Counted from the first letter of the stretch, positions 45,646 to 58,295 are shown. The stretch is DNA of 64,000 bases from Macrostomum hystrix (GCA_950097015.1 CATNEN010000034.1:6094501-6158500); one strand, 5' to 3'. Numbers and translations: made by a program. The notes: generated by a model from the letters alone, not told the origin.

Positions 45646-48212
45646 ACCAGGACCAGGATCTCACAGGGGAATGGGATAGTGAGGGATCTCACAGTGGAAT
45701 GGCTTAGTGAGGGATCTTACAGGGGAATGGGATAGTGAGGGATCTCACAGGGGAATGGGCTAGTGAGGGATCTCACAGGGGAATGGGCTAGTGAGGGATC
45801 TCACAGGGGAATGGGCTAGTGAGGGATCTCACAGGGGAATGGGCTAGTGAGGGATCTCTCAGGGGAATGGGCTAGTGAGGGATCTCACAGGGGAATGGGC
45901 TAGTGAGGGATCTTACAGGGGAATGGGATAGTGAGGGATCTCACAGGGGAATGGGCTAGTGAGGGATCTCACAGGGGAATGGGCTAGTGAGGGATCTCAC
46001 AGGGGAATGGGCTAGTGAGGGATCTCACAGGGGAATGGGCTAGTGAGGGATCTCTCAGGGGAATGGCTTAGTGAGGGATCTTACAGGGAAATGGGATAGT
46101 GAGGGATCTCACAGGGGAATGGGCTAGTGAGGGATCTCACAGGGGAATGGGCTAGTGAGGGATCTCACAGGGGAATGGGCTAGTGAGGGATCTCACAGGG
46201 GAATGGGCTAGTGAGGGATCTCACAGGGGAATGGGCTAGTGAGGGATCTCTCAGGGGAATGGGCTAGTGAGGGATCTTACAGGGGAATGGGCTAGTGAGG
46301 GATCTCACAGGGGAATGGGCTAGTGAGAGATCTCACAGGGGAATGGGATAGTGAGGGATCTCACAGGGGAATGGGCTAGTGAGGGATCTCACAGGGGAAT
46401 GGGATAGTGAGGGATCTCACAGGGGAATGGCTTAGTGAGGGATCTTACAGGGGAATGAGATAGTGAGGGATCTCACAGGGGAATGGGCTAGTGAGGGATC
46501 TCACAGGGGAATGGGCTAGTGAGGGATCTCACAGGGGAATGGGCTAGTGAGGGATCTCACAGGGGAATGGGCTAGTGAGGGATCTCTCAGGGGAATGGGC
46601 TAGTGAGGGATCTTACAGGGGAATGGGCTAGTGAGGGATCTCACAGGGGAATGGGCTAGTGAGAGATCTCACAGGGGAATGGGATAGTGAGGGATCTCAC
46701 AGGGGAATGGGCTAGTGAGGGATCTCACAGGGGAATGGGCTAGTGAGGGATCTCACAGGGGAATGGGCTAGTGAGGGATCTCACAGGGGAATGGGCTAGT
46801 GAGGGATCTCTCAGGGGAATGGGCTAGTGAGGGATCTTACAGGGGAATGGGCTAGTGAGGGATCTCACAGGGGAATGGGCTAGTGAGAGATCTCACAGGG
46901 GAATGGGATAGTGAGGGATCTCACAGGGGAATGGGCTAGTGAGGGATCTCACAGGGGAATGGGATAGTGAGGGATCTCACAGGGGAATGGCTTAGTGAGG
47001 GATCTTACAGGGGAATGGGATAGTGAGGGATCTCACAGGGGAATGGGCTAGTGAGGGATCTCACAGGGGAATGGGCTAGTGAGGGATCTCACAGGGGAAT
47101 GGGCTAGTGAGGGATCTCACAGGGGAATGGGCTAGTGAGGGATCTCTCAGGGGAATGGGCTAGTGAGGGATCTTACAGGGGAATGGGCTAGTGAGGGATC
47201 TCACAGGGGAATGGGCTAGTAAGAGATCTCACAGGGGAATGGGCTAGTGAGGGATCTCACAGGGGAATGGGCTAGTGAGGGATCTCACAGGGGAATGGGA
47301 TAGTGAGGGATCTCACAGGGGAATGGCTTAGTGAGGGATCTTACAGGGGAATGGGATAGTGAGGGATCTCACAGGGGAATGGGCTAGTGAGGGATCTCAC
47401 AGGGGAATGGGCTAGTGAGGGATCTCACAGGGGAATGGGCTAGTGAGGGATCTCACAGGGGAATGGGCTAGTGAGGGATCTCACAGGGGAATGGGCTAGT
47501 GAGGGATCTCTCAGGGGAATGGGCTAGTGAGGGATCTTACAGGGGAATGGGCTAGTGAGGGATCTCACAGGGGAATGGGCTAGTGAGAGATCTCACAGGG
47601 GAATGGGATAGTGAGGGATCTCACAGGGGAATGGGCTAGTGAGGGATCTCACAGGGGAATGGGATAGTGAGGGATCTCACAGGGGAATGGCTTAGTGAGG
47701 GATCTTACAGGGGAATGGGATAGTGAGGGATCTCACAGGGGAATGGGCTAGTGAGGGATCTCACAGGGGAATGGGCTAGTGAGGGATCTCACAGGGGAAT
47801 GGGCTAGTGAGGGATCTCACAGGGGAATGGGCTAGTGAGGGATCTCTCAGGGGAATGGGCTAGTGAGGGATCTTACAGGGGAATGGGCTAGTGAGGGATC
47901 TCACAGGGGAATGGGCTAGTGAGAGATCTCACAGGGGAATGGGATAGTGAGGGATCTCACAGGGGAATGGGCTAGTGAGGGATCTCACAGGGGAATGGGA
48001 TAGTGAGGGATCTCACAGTGGAATGGCTTAGTGAGGGATCTTACAGGGGAATGGGATAGTGAGGGATCTCACAGGGGAATGGGCTAGTGAGGGATCTCAC
48101 AGGGGAATGGGCTAGTGAGGGATCTCACAGGGGAATGGGCTAGTGAGGGATCTCACAGGGGAATGGGCTAGTGAGGGATCTCACAGGGAAATGGGCTAGT
48201 GAGGGATCTCAC
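45646..48212 (+). repeat. 29-bp minisatellite with higher-order structure, about 88 copies
   Basis: Unit contains GGGATCTCACAGGGGAATGG followed by GCTAGTGAG. Variant units (TCTTACAGG, TCTCTCAGG, GAGAGATCTC, GGATAG, GGCTTAG) recur in the same order several times, for instance the CTTAG-CTTACAGG-GGATAG run near 46070, 46430, 46985, 47330 and 47690. Blocks of roughly 12 to 19 units have therefore been duplicated. Confidence 0.97.
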
Positions 48213-49014
48213 ATCGTGAGATGGAGATGGTCAGTCTAGATTCCTGAAGCATTTCAATAAAAGTTCAAGGTGGAGAGGTTTTGACGGTATGTCAGGGAAA
48301 AAGTGAAACAGTTTGTGAGAGAATAAATATGCTATGTATATAAATCTGAAGCGGTACTTCAGAATGCTAAGAAATTTGTTGACCATACTTTACAATACCT
48401 TAGTAATGTTTTTTGGATGATGGCAGTTCATCAAGTCTAGGATTCTGTTTGTCATTGTGCGGACATGAATACGAGTTCATAAAAAATCTGTATCAAGGCC
48501 TTAACTGCAACTTTTTGTTATTGAGTGCCGCTGCGGCTGCAATCAACCCCCGAGACCATCATTTCCACCTATCCTCCCTGCCTTCTGTTTCTCGCATTAG
48601 CATTTCATAATAAATTCACATTTTGCTTTCCACATTTCTTCTGTGCTTTCCTTCCTTGCTGCGTGCAACAACTGCAGCAGAAAAGGAATGGAATACGCGG
48701 TATCTGGGGGGCAGTCTTTTGGGGTCTTGAAATGCCCCCACTGCCCTTCTTTGCCTACACACACATACACAGGGCCTTGCAGGATATCGATGTGTATGTC
48801 GCTGTGGCTATAGGTACCTTTCATACTTCCACTAAGTTTCTTCCAGGCTATTTGGGTGCACTTTTGAGGCGCTAAACTTCTAAGGCGTTGCTGTTGCTGC
48901 GTCATGTTCTTAAATTAGAAAGCTTCAGGTAGAACCAAATCTGCACTTGCTAGTGATCTATTTAGCTTTCGGCGACAAGTTGTGAGTCGACAAATGAGTC
49001 ACCGTCTTTTCCTG
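48213..49014. other. Spacer without a convincing gene
   Basis: Open frames of up to about 115 codons occur on both strands near 48525-48905, but without recognisable domains, splice context or coding-like conservation signals. Confidence 0.45.
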
Positions 49015-49355
49015 CAGTCTTTGGATGAGTTGCTAGAGCGGTTAACGTGTTTGCCTGTCGCGCCAAGGTCCCTAAGTTCGATTCCGCGGCGAGGCCCCAT
49101 TAAATTGGGGCGCAGCCGCGTAGGGGGCTTGTTGTGCAATTTACGCCCTTTAGGGCCAACCTCCAAGGCACAGTGATAGTGTACACTGCCTGACGATGAG
49201 AAGTGAGGGCAGATGTACACACCTGTGTGAGCGTATGCCTGCGTACAGTATCTGTGTGCGTGTGTGCTCAGGAGTCAGTGAAATGGGCAGAATTGCCTCT
49301 TACACCAAATGATGTGCCATTGCCCGCAGCCCTCCTGCAAGTATTATTATTATTG
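49015..49355 (+). mobile_element. tRNA-derived SINE with (ATT)n tail
   Basis: A tRNA-like head has an A-box-like GTTGCTAGAGCGG (49029-49041) and a B box AGTTCGATTCC (49075-49085). The body has TTGGGGCGCAGCCGCG, ACACTGCCTGACGATGAGA and ACACACCTGTGTGAG. It ends in a short (TAT)n run near 49341-49354. The body recurs without a head at 36.8 kb. The trinucleotide tail is the same type as that of the LINEs in this window. Confidence 0.7.
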
Positions 49356-50080
49356 GTTAAGTTGCCGCTAAATACCTAATTTAGCAACCTTTCCATAACT
49401 TTAAACTTCATGGCAGAGTGGCTGCTGATACAGTTTTATCATTTTGGCTGTATTAACTAACTATTAGTTCAGAGCCATCCTTTTTTATTTTAATTCCGCA
49501 TTAGACTCAGACTTGGGATCACATGAATTTGCCTTCCCGAGACAAGTGTGCCATTCTGTCCATCCTAAAAGGACATTATTAATTCACGAAATGACCGCCT
49601 GCTAAGCTCTGTGCTCGACAGACTCTCAGTTGCGAAGCAATTACTCTGGGCCAAAGAGGCATTCCTAATACCTGAAGTACTATTTTGAGCACAGTCTAAG
49701 TGAGCTCAGCACTCCCGCCCCCAAAATTCTGCGCCCCCTTGCCCCATCTGAAATTTTTCAATTTTTTTTAGGGAAAATGTCACCTGCCTTTGGGATTATG
49801 GCCAACATTTTTTTATAAAATCCAACGCTAATCCTTTCGGTAGTTAATCCGTCCTCGCTTTTTCATAAAATATGTTTCTCCCAGATCTGGGGTAGATCTG
49901 TGTGTTGTAGCAAAATTGCATCATTTGGGAATAATTCTAAACAATAATTCCGTACTCGCTCTAGATCTCAGAGAGAAGTTAAAAATTGATTGATTATTTC
50001 ATTCGCTACAACTGACTTCGTAACTTTTAGTCTTTTTATATTCTACATTCTCTTCCTTCTAATCTCTACCCTTCACATAA
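49356..50080. other. Spacer without a recognised gene
   Basis: AT-rich with a C-rich patch near 49705-49750 (CACTCCCGCCCCC, GCGCCCCCTTGCCCC). That patch recalls the end of a degraded transposon; no clear terminal repeat. Confidence 0.4.
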
Positions 50081-50081
50081 C

Positions 50082-51770
50082 TCATCTGCTGTCTACTCTA
50101 CTGTTCTCCCAACTCATCTGCTGTCTACTCTACTGTTCTCTCAACTCATCTGCTCTCTACTCTACTGTTCTCCCAACTCATCTGCTGTCTACTCTACTGT
50201 TCTCCTAACTCATCTGCTGTCTACTCTACTGTTCTCCCAACTCATCTGCTGTCTACTCTACTGTTCTCCCAACTCATTTGCTCTCTACTCTACTGTTCTC
50301 CTAACTCATCTGCTGTCTACTCTACTGTTCTCCCAACTCATCTGCTGTCTACTCTACTGTTCTCCTAACTCATCTGCTGTCTACTCTACTGTTCTCCTAA
50401 CTCATCTGCTGTCTACTCTACTGTTCTACCAACTCATCTGCTCTCTACTCTACTGTTCTCCTAACTCATCTGCTGTCTACTCTACTGTTCTCCTAACTCA
50501 TCTGCTCTCTACTCTACTGTTCTCCTAACTCATCTGGTGTCTACTCTACTGTTCTCCCAACTCATCTGGTGTCTACTCTACTGTTCTCCTAACTCATCTG
50601 CTCTCTACTCTACTGTTCTCCCAACTCATCTGCTCTCTACTCTACTGTTCTCCTAACTCATCTGGTGTCTACTCTACTGTTCTCCTAACTCATCTGCTGT
50701 CTACTCTACTGTTCTCCCAACTCATCTGCTGTCTACTCTACTGTTCTCCTAACTCATCTGCTCTCTACTCTACTGTTCTCCTAACTCATCTGCTGTCTAC
50801 TCTACTGTTCTCCCAACTCATCTGCTGTCTACTCTACTGTTCTCCCAACTCATCTGCTGTCTACTCTACTGTTCTCCCAACTCATCTGCTCTCTACTCTA
50901 CTGTTCTCCTAACTCATCTGCTCTCTACTCTACTGTTCTCCTAACTCATCTGCTGTCTACTCTACTGTTCTCCCAACTCATCTGCTCCCTACTCTACTGT
51001 TCTCCCAACTCATCTGCTGTCTACTCTACTGTTCTCCCAACTCATCTGCTCTCTACTCTACTGTTCTCCTAACTCATCTGCTGTCTACTCTACTGTTCTC
51101 CCAACTCATCTGCTGTCTACTCTACTGTTCTCCCAACTCATCTGCTCTCTACTCTACTGTTCTCCTAACTCATCTGGTGTCTACTCTACTGTTCTCCTAA
51201 CTCATCTGCTGTCTACTCTACTGTTCTCCCAACTCATCTGGTGTCTACTCTACTGTTCTCCCAACTCATTTGCTCTCTACTCTACTGTTCTCCTAACTCA
51301 TCTGCTCTCTACTCTACTGTTCTCCTAACTCATCTGCTGTCTACTCTACTGTTCTCCCAACTCATCTGCTGTCTACTCTACTGTTCTCCCAACTCATCTG
51401 CTGTCTACTCTACTGTTCTCCCAACTCATCTGATGTCTACTCTGTTCTCCCAACTCATCTGCTCCCTACTCTACTGTTCTCCCAACTCATCTGGTGTCTA
51501 CTCTACTGTTCTCCTAACTCATCTGCTCTCTACTCTACTGTTCTCCCAACTCATCTGCTGTCTACTCTACTGTTCTCCCAACTCATCTGCTCTCTACTCT
51601 ACTGTTCTCCCAACTCATCTGATGTCTACTCTGTTCTCCCAACTCATCTGCTCCCTACTCTACTGTTCTCCCAACTCATCTGCTCTCTACTTTACTGTTC
51701 TCCCAACTCATCTGCTCCCTACTCTACTGTTCTCCCAACTCATCTGCTCTCTACTCTATACTGTTCTCCC
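50082..51770 (+). repeat. 32-bp minisatellite, about 53 copies
   Basis: Unit contains TCTACTCTACTGTTCTCCCA followed by ACTCATCTGCTG. Variants differ at CTGTCTA, CTCTCTA, GGTGTCTA and CCTAAC. Some units near 51440 and 51625 lack four bases (TCTACTCTGTTC). It is strongly pyrimidine-biased on this strand. Confidence 0.97.
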
Positions 51771-52696
51771 ACCTAATCTCCTACAAGCAGTAATTCAGGA
51801 ACTCATCCTATACAATTTGTTTTGCTTAGCAGATTGTCTCTGAACGGAAAGCTACTTAAAGATTAAGACAAGAAAATCCTTTCAACTCTGCGTATTCACT
51901 CATCTTATAACACTTGTTATGTCTCCCAAAATGTCGAGTCGAGGCAAACGAGTGCTGTCTGACGTGGCCTCTGTCCCGATTCTTACCCCCCCTGTCTACC
52001 CTCTTCTGCGCGCCCTGAATCTAAAAGTTCTCCCCTCTAGAAGAGGCCGTTGGATTTCAGTCGTTGTCTGATTGGCCAACAAAGCTTTTGTCCCTATCCT
52101 TTCCACCCCGTTTTTCCCTATCTTACCGACCCGACCCAAATAAACTGTGTTTATTGGGGCTCCAGACCTTTGCCAGTCCATTTCTTTCGGCGAAAGACGA
52201 CAAGGCTTCCGATTCGAGCAAAGCAGCAGCAGCAGCAGGTATATGAACCTGCGATCTCTCTGTCCTTCTCTATATCACTTTCAACTCCCCCAGCCTTCTC
52301 TCGTTTTTCTCCTTCGCTTGGCTTTTGTCCCTAAAGTCACGGAACTTCATTTCCTGTGCTTTTATATAGCACATATACTTATATCCTACAGGCTTCACAT
52401 CAGCGAGTCAGTTGTGGCCTGGAGTCTGCCGTCTCGGCGACGTATCGTCCGGCAAAGAAAAGAAGGTCGTCGTTGCATTGCGCCTCTGCCCCTACTTTCT
52501 TAATCTCTGTCCAATTAGGAGGCCTGAAGTGTGATCATTTTAGATCTGAGAAAGATTTTAAATTTTGTTTCCTCGGCTGTTTCTTGAGGGCGACAAAGGT
52601 GAGCATGTTTTTTTTAACTTGATTGTGCTAGAGCATATAGTGATATAATAGCTTGATATACAAACAAACAGACAAACAGACAAACGTGTATTAATC
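51771..52696. other. Spacer, possible but unproven exon pieces
   Basis: A CAG acceptor at 52177 and a CAG/GTATAT donor at 52239 bracket 62 bases with a (CAG)n run. A donor-like AAAG/GTGAGC occurs at about 52599. No protein domain is recognisable, so no gene is called. Confidence 0.3.
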
Positions 52697-53205
52697 TCAT
52701 CTCTCCCGTGTCTCATCTCTCCCCTGTCTCATCTCTCCCCTGTCTCATCTCTCCCGTGTCTCATCTCTCCCGTGTCTCATCTCTCCCGTGTCTGATCTCT
52801 CCCCTGTCTCATATCCCCCGTGTCTCATCTCTCCCGTGTCTCATCTCACCCGTGTCTCATCTCACTCGTGTCTCATCTCACTCGTGCCTCATCTCTTCCG
52901 TGTCTCATCTCTACTGTGTCTCATATTCCCCGTGTCTCATCTCACCCGTGTCACATCTCTCCTGCATCTCATCTCTCCTGTATCTCATCTCTCCTATATC
53001 TCATCTCTCACGTGTCTCATTTCTCCCGCGTCTTATCTCTCCTGTATCTCAACTCTCCTCATTTCTCATTTCTCTCGTTTCTTATCTCTCGCGTGTCTCA
53101 TCTCTTCTGTATCTCATCTCACCCGTGTCCCATCTCTCCTGTATCGCATCTCTCCTGTATTTAATTTCTGATGTGTCTCATCCCTCCCGTATTTTCTTTT
53201 GGCTG
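52697..53205 (+). repeat. 16-bp minisatellite, unit TCTCATCTCTCCCGTG, about 31 copies
   Basis: Degenerates steadily toward the 3' end (CTGTATCTCAT, CTCGTTTCTTAT). Pyrimidine-rich. Confidence 0.93.
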
Positions 53206-53618
53206 TCTCATCTCTCTACAGTCGATGCGGCCCACTGTTATCAAAGAGATTCTCTCTTTGACCCGCCGGGTATGTCAGGTTGCCGACCCCTGTTTCAGAG
53301 ATGTCCGTCTCTCTGTCTAATCCGTCCAACTAGAGCTTCCTTTTTGTACTCTGTTTTAAGTTTACTCACGGATTCCAACAAATAAACTAGAAAACATCGA
53401 AATATAGAAAGTTGGTATGTAATTTGATCACGCGATACGGTCATGCTTGTTTTTCCACGCCAAGTTTTTTATGCAGTTTGACTGTGTTTCTCGCATTCCA
53501 TATATATTCACTTGCCGTACGAGTATAGGAACTAAATCCCTTGTCTCCATTATCTTCCTAATTCTCCTATTTACCTTTTACCTTGAGGTAATTCTAGAGG
53601 AGATTATCGCCACTTTTC
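53206..53618. other. Spacer between pyrimidine-rich arrays
   Basis: No gene seen. Confidence 0.5.
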
Positions 53619-54430
53619 TCTCATCTCCTCTCCTCTCCTCTCCTCTCCTCTCCTCCCCTCTGTTCTCCTCTGTTCTCCTCTCCTCTCCTCTCCTTTCCTC
53701 TCCTCTCCTTTCCTCTCCTCTCCTCTCCTCCCCTCTCCTCTCCTCTCCTCTGTTCTCCTCTGTTCTCCTCTCATCTCCTCTCCTTTCCTCTCCTCTCCTC
53801 TCCTCTCCTCTCCTCTCCTCTCCTCTCCTCTCCTCTCCTTTCCTCTCCTCTCCTCTCCTCTCCTCTCCTCTCCTCTCCTCTCCTCTCCTCTCCTCTCCTC
53901 TGTTCTCCTCTGTTCTCCTCTGTTCTCCTCTGTTCTCCTCTCCTCTCCTCTCCTCTCCTCTCCTTTCCTCTCCTCTCCTCTCCTCTCCTCTCCTCTCCTC
54001 TCCTCTCCTCTCCTCTCCTCTCCTCTCCTCTCCTCTCCTCTCCTCTCCTCTCCTCTCCTCTCCTCTCCTCTCCTCTCCTCTCCTCTCCTCTCCTCTCCTC
54101 TCCTCTCCTCTCCTCTCCTCTCCTCTCCTCTCCTCTCCTCTCCTCTCGTCTCCTCTCCTCTCCTCTCCTCTGTTCTCCTCTGTTCTCCTCTCCTCTCCTT
54201 TCCTCTCCTCTCCTCTCCTCTCCTCTGTTCTCCTCTGTTCTCCTCTGTTCTCCTCTCCTCTCCTTTCCTCTCCTCTCCTCTCCTCTCCTCTGTTCTCCTC
54301 TGTTCTCCTCTGTTCTCCTCTCCTCTCCTCTCCTCTCATCTCCTCTCCTCTCCTCTCCTCTCCTCTCCTCTCCTTTCCTTTCCTCTCCTCTCCTCTCCTC
54401 TGTTCTCCTCTGTTCTCCTCTCCTCTCACT
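53619..54430 (+). repeat. (TCTCC)n pentanucleotide array, about 160 units
   Basis: Almost pure polypyrimidine, with interspersed TCTGTTCTCC variants. Its complement, with the matching GGAGAACAGA variants, forms the array at 55.1-56.4 kb. Confidence 0.97.
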
Positions 54431-55079
54431 CTGCTGCGAGTGTCGCTATGCAGGTGCAGCAGCGCGGGATTTTCAATCCTGAGCAGAATAATCCCAGGCA
54501 AAGCTGGGAATGAGTAAATCCCTCAGTTGAATCCCGACAGTTTGAGCTCCGCAGGGACAGGTTAGGGTGAACTCGCGGAGAGTCCAGTCTGAGCTTTTAA
54601 AATCCGATCTCAACTGGGTCCCCAAAGCTTCTGGTCGGCCAGATATTTTAGTTTCATTTTCTACCTAGCAACCGAATTTCGAACTTCAGTAGAAACTATT
54701 CAGAAAGTTTTTTCATCTCTTTTCTGTTGATAATTGGATAAAGGACTCAATATTGCGATTGAAGCATTAATACGGAACAGTCCGCCTTACGTTAGTGTTA
54801 CACAGTAATGTGAGGCTTAATTCGAGAATCGTACCGTGCGTGGGGTGCAGCAGTGAGTTGGCCAAATGTGCGACTGCCGCAAAACCTTTTTTGCCTTAGG
54901 CAAGGCGGCTGCCTGCTCGGCGCCTTACCTCATTACCGTTGGCACCCAATTTGGCCAGGGCAAGGGGATAGTAGAGGCAGAGAGGGCAGGAGAGAAACAG
55001 TACAAGACAGAGGTTAGCACGATTGACGCGATCTGGTAATGATAAAGGATTTTCTCGAGGGAGAGCGAGAGGAGAGAGA
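54431..55079. other. Spacer between the inverted pentanucleotide arrays
   Basis: About 650 bases of ordinary composition; no gene recognised. It would form the loop if the flanking arrays paired. Confidence 0.5.
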
Positions 55080-56395
55080 AGGGTAGGTGAGTGTAGGAGG
55101 GGAGGGGAGGGTGAGAGGATAAGAGGAGAGGAGAGAGAGGATAGGAGATGAGAGGAGAGAGTATAGGAGAGGAGAGGAGAGGAGAACAGAGGAGAGGAGA
55201 ACAGAGGAGAGGAGAGGAGAGAGTATAGGAGAGGAGAGGAGAGAGTATAGGAGAGGAGAGGAGAGAGTATAGGAGAGGAGAGGAGAGAGTATAGGAGAGG
55301 AGAGGAGAGAGTATAGGAGAGGAGAGGAGAGAGTATAGGAGAGGAGAGGAGAGGAGAGGAGAGGAGAGAGTATAGGAGAGGAGAGGAGAGAGTATAGGAG
55401 AGGAGAGGAGAGAGTATAGGAGAGGAGAGGAGAGAGTATAGGAGAGGAGAGGAGAGGAGAGGAGAGGAGAGAGTATAGGAGAGGAGAGGAGAGAGTATAG
55501 GAGAGGAGAGGAGAGAGTATAGGAGAGGAGAGGAGAGAGTATAGGAGAGGAGAGGAGAGAGTATAGGAGAGGAGAGGAGAGGAGAGAGTATAGGAGAGGA
55601 GAGGAGAGAGGAGAGGAGAGGAGAGGAGAGGAGAGGAGAGAAGAGGAGAACAGAACAGAACAGAGGAGAGGAGAGGAGAACAGAACAAAGGAGAGGAGAG
55701 GAGAGGAGAGGAGAGGAGAACAGAGGAGAGGAGAGGAGAGGAGAGGAGAACAGAACAGAGGAGAGGAGAGGAGAGGAGAGGAGAGGAGAGGAGGGGAGAG
55801 AAGAGGAGAACAGAACAAAGGAGAGGAGAGGAGAGGAGAGGAGAGGAGAACAGAGGAGAGGAGAGGAGAGGAGAGGAGAACAGAACAGAGGAGAGGAGAG
55901 GAGAGGAGAGGAGAGGAGAGGAGGGGAGAGAAGAGGAGAACAGAACAGAACAGAGGAGAGGAGAGGAGAACAGAACAAAGGAGAGGAGAGGAGAGGAGAG
56001 GAGAGGAGAGGAGAACAGAACAAAGGAGAGGAGAGGAGAGGAGAGGAGAGGAGAGGAGAACAGAACAAAGGAGAGGAGAGGAGAGGAGAGGAGAGGAGAA
56101 CAGAGGAGAGGAGAGGAGAGGAGAGGAGAGGAGAACAGAGGAGAGGAGAGGAGAGGAGAGGAGAGGAGAGGAGAACAGAGGAGAGGAGAGGAGAGGAGAG
56201 GAGAGGAGAGGAGAACAGAACAGAGGAGAGGAGAGGAGAGGAGAGGAGAGGAGAGGAGAGGAGAGGAGAGGAGAGGAGAACAGAGGAGAGGAGAGGAGAG
56301 GAGAGGAGAACAGAACAGAGGAGAGGAGAGGAGAGGAGAGGAGAGAAGAGGAGAGAGTATAGGAGAGGATAGGACGGAAGAGACAAGAGAGAGGA
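55080..56395 (+). repeat. (GGAGA)n polypurine array with GAGAGTATAGGAGAG higher-order units
   Basis: The first part (55140-55610) is built of blocks with GAGAGTATAGGAGAGGAGAG; the second (55610-56340) is GGAGA with GAGAACAGAG variants. This is the inverted counterpart of 53619-54430. Confidence 0.97.
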
Positions 56396-56985
56396 GAGCC
56401 GGGCATAGTAAATGAAGAGGTGAGTTTTCTACAATTTTAGCAGCTGTTAGTAACCTCTATGGCTAATGGTTAGGCCAAAAATAAAAAGAAATATCAAAAT
56501 TCACGTTACAGACATAAAATGTATTAAAAATCTACTTGTCAGAGACACGGTATTTATGATTTTTGTTGCAAAATGCAAAAGAAAAAGCTAGTTAAATGCA
56601 GGCTTTAAACTCTTATTTGAGGTTCAATTAAAATCAAATGTACGAGCTCGGATGTTAATGGTCCGCCTGCCGTAGGATGCGGCTAGACCAATTGGCTCTG
56701 ACTGGTTCCAAGTCCTCAACCAGCCCTTAGCGGAGTCGCTGATCGATTGCATTTTATCGCTTGACACAATGAATGAATTTTAATCTTGCTGCCGGTGCTC
56801 TGGCCCTACCGAATCAGCGGGACTCGATGGCGTGCACTTTTGTGCATTGCTTTTATTCATTTAATTTATTACTCAGGATTTCTTATCATCCGGTTTCTTC
56901 TGTTTTTTCTCCATCTCTTATCTTATCGCTCTCAATCTCCTAACATTCTCCCCCGATTTCTAATCTCTATCAAACTCTTATCTTC
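56396..56985. other. Spacer without a recognised gene
   Basis: AT-rich. A weak tRNA-B-box-like GGTTCCAAGTCC lies near 56704 without a convincing A box. Confidence 0.4.
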
Positions 56986-56989
56986 ATCA

Positions 56990-57345
56990 ATCTCTTATCT
57001 CTCAATCTCTTATCCCTGTTAATCTCTTATCCCTGTTAATCTCTTATCCCTGTTAATCTGTTATCCCTTTTAATCTCTTATCCCTTTTAATCTCTTATCT
57101 CTGTTAATCTCTTTTTCCCTGTTAATATTTTATCCCTGTTAATCTCTTATCCCTGTTAATCTCTTATCCCTGTTAATCTCCTGTCCCTGTTAATCTCCTG
57201 TCCCTGTTAATCTCTTATCCCTGTTAATCTCTTATCCCTGTTAATCTCTTATCCCTGTTGATCTCTTATCCCTGTTAATCTCTTATCCCTGTTAATCTCT
57301 TATCCCTGTTAATCTCTTATCCCTGTCAACCTCTTATCTCAATCA
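56990..57345 (+). repeat. 17-bp minisatellite, unit TTAATCTCTTATCCCTG, about 21 copies
   Basis: Central copies are near-identical; the edges grade into generic CTCTTATC-rich sequence. The TTAATCCC-like units are pyrimidine-rich. Confidence 0.94.
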
Positions 57346-58170
57346 ATCTGTAATGTCTCTCAATCTGTTGTAACTCTAAATCCGTCTGATTATTTAGATT
57401 TCGCATTCAGTGCCGCTAGTAACTGGCCAGTTAGCATTAGCAGCTGCATGAATATACTCGTCTGCATCAGATTTCGCCTATGACAAATGAGTGGCAGACA
57501 GGAATGACTAGCGATAAGCCAGCCCTCAGTGACCCTTTTGTTTTGGCTTTGAGCCGATTCTGACAGTTCTTTTTCATCCTATTTTCCTTTTCTTGTCCAA
57601 AGGCTAACTAGGCGGGCATTAGAGGCTTGCTCAAACACTGCTCACAAGCTGTGTTATTTGGCACTACCTTGCCCACTTTCTCTCCCTGGTTCACGTGCCG
57701 AGCTGAGCCTAATCCTATGTGGTCTTTGAGTTTCAATTATAATCTAGAAGAATAATTATAGGCTAGTGATAGGAATCGGGGACTCCATTGAAACTAATTA
57801 GCCGTGTCTCACCAAATTGCCACTTTGATTTTACACCTAGCTTTTAGGGAAAAAATGTATAAATATTTTTACTCAAAAGTAAGATGTTTCTTAGAAAAAA
57901 AGTTGTTATCTAACATTTATATATCTATCTAAAATCTTGCCATAGAAGCCATTGTTATAAACATTGCTAGAAATTTTCTCGTAATATAACAATTATATGT
58001 ACGATTGGTATATCATTAAGATTTGCAATAAAAAATTTCATTTATCATTTTCAAAATAAAAAAATGATGAGAAAACGACTACCTGCAAAAAATAGATTGT
58101 TCTGTTATGACGAGAATGTTTTACTCGTATTTTTGCCAAGAGGTCCGACGTTCGCATCGCAGCCCGAAAA
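57346..58170. other. Spacer without a recognised gene
   Basis: AT-rich; no coding, RNA or repeat signal beyond short homopolymers. Confidence 0.5.
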
Positions 58171-58174
58171 GTTA

Positions 58175-58295
58175 TTTTTTTATTGGGCAAGACACTTGGG
58201 CTACGACTAAGGGAGTTGCAGCCTTGTGGTTCGAGCTTCGGACTCACGACTTAAAGGTCGAGGGTTCGATTCCCGACACCCCTGGAACCAAAAAG
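58175..58295 (+). mobile_element. tRNA-derived SINE head (pseudo-tRNA)
   Basis: GTTGCAGCCTTGTGG (A-box-like, from about 58214) and GGGTTCGATTCCC (B box, about 58262-58274) are spaced as in a tRNA, with CGGACTCACGACTTAAAGG between them. That middle part and the B box match the minus-strand SINE at 17.3 kb. Upstream GGGCAAGACACTTGG resembles SINE body sequence. Cloverleaf pairing is imperfect, so I call a SINE, not a tRNA gene. Confidence 0.5.

Noticed and set aside
48525-48905. Frames of about 100-115 codons on both strands
   Set aside because: No recognisable domain, no splice or polyadenylation context, and equal openness on both strands.
52064-52622. Possible exon with an alanine/glutamine/serine run (CAG repeat) between CAG and GTATAT
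   Set aside because: Short, low complexity, no partner exon or domain; all three frames are equally plausible.
53447-56406. LSSP-rich and GEERR-rich open frames of 300-500 codons
   Set aside because: Pentanucleotide repeats are open in most frames when the unit lacks stops; no start context, domains or splice structure.
58196-58290. True tRNA gene
   Set aside because: A and B boxes are present but stems pair poorly and the same head recurs in a SINE at 17.3 kb.
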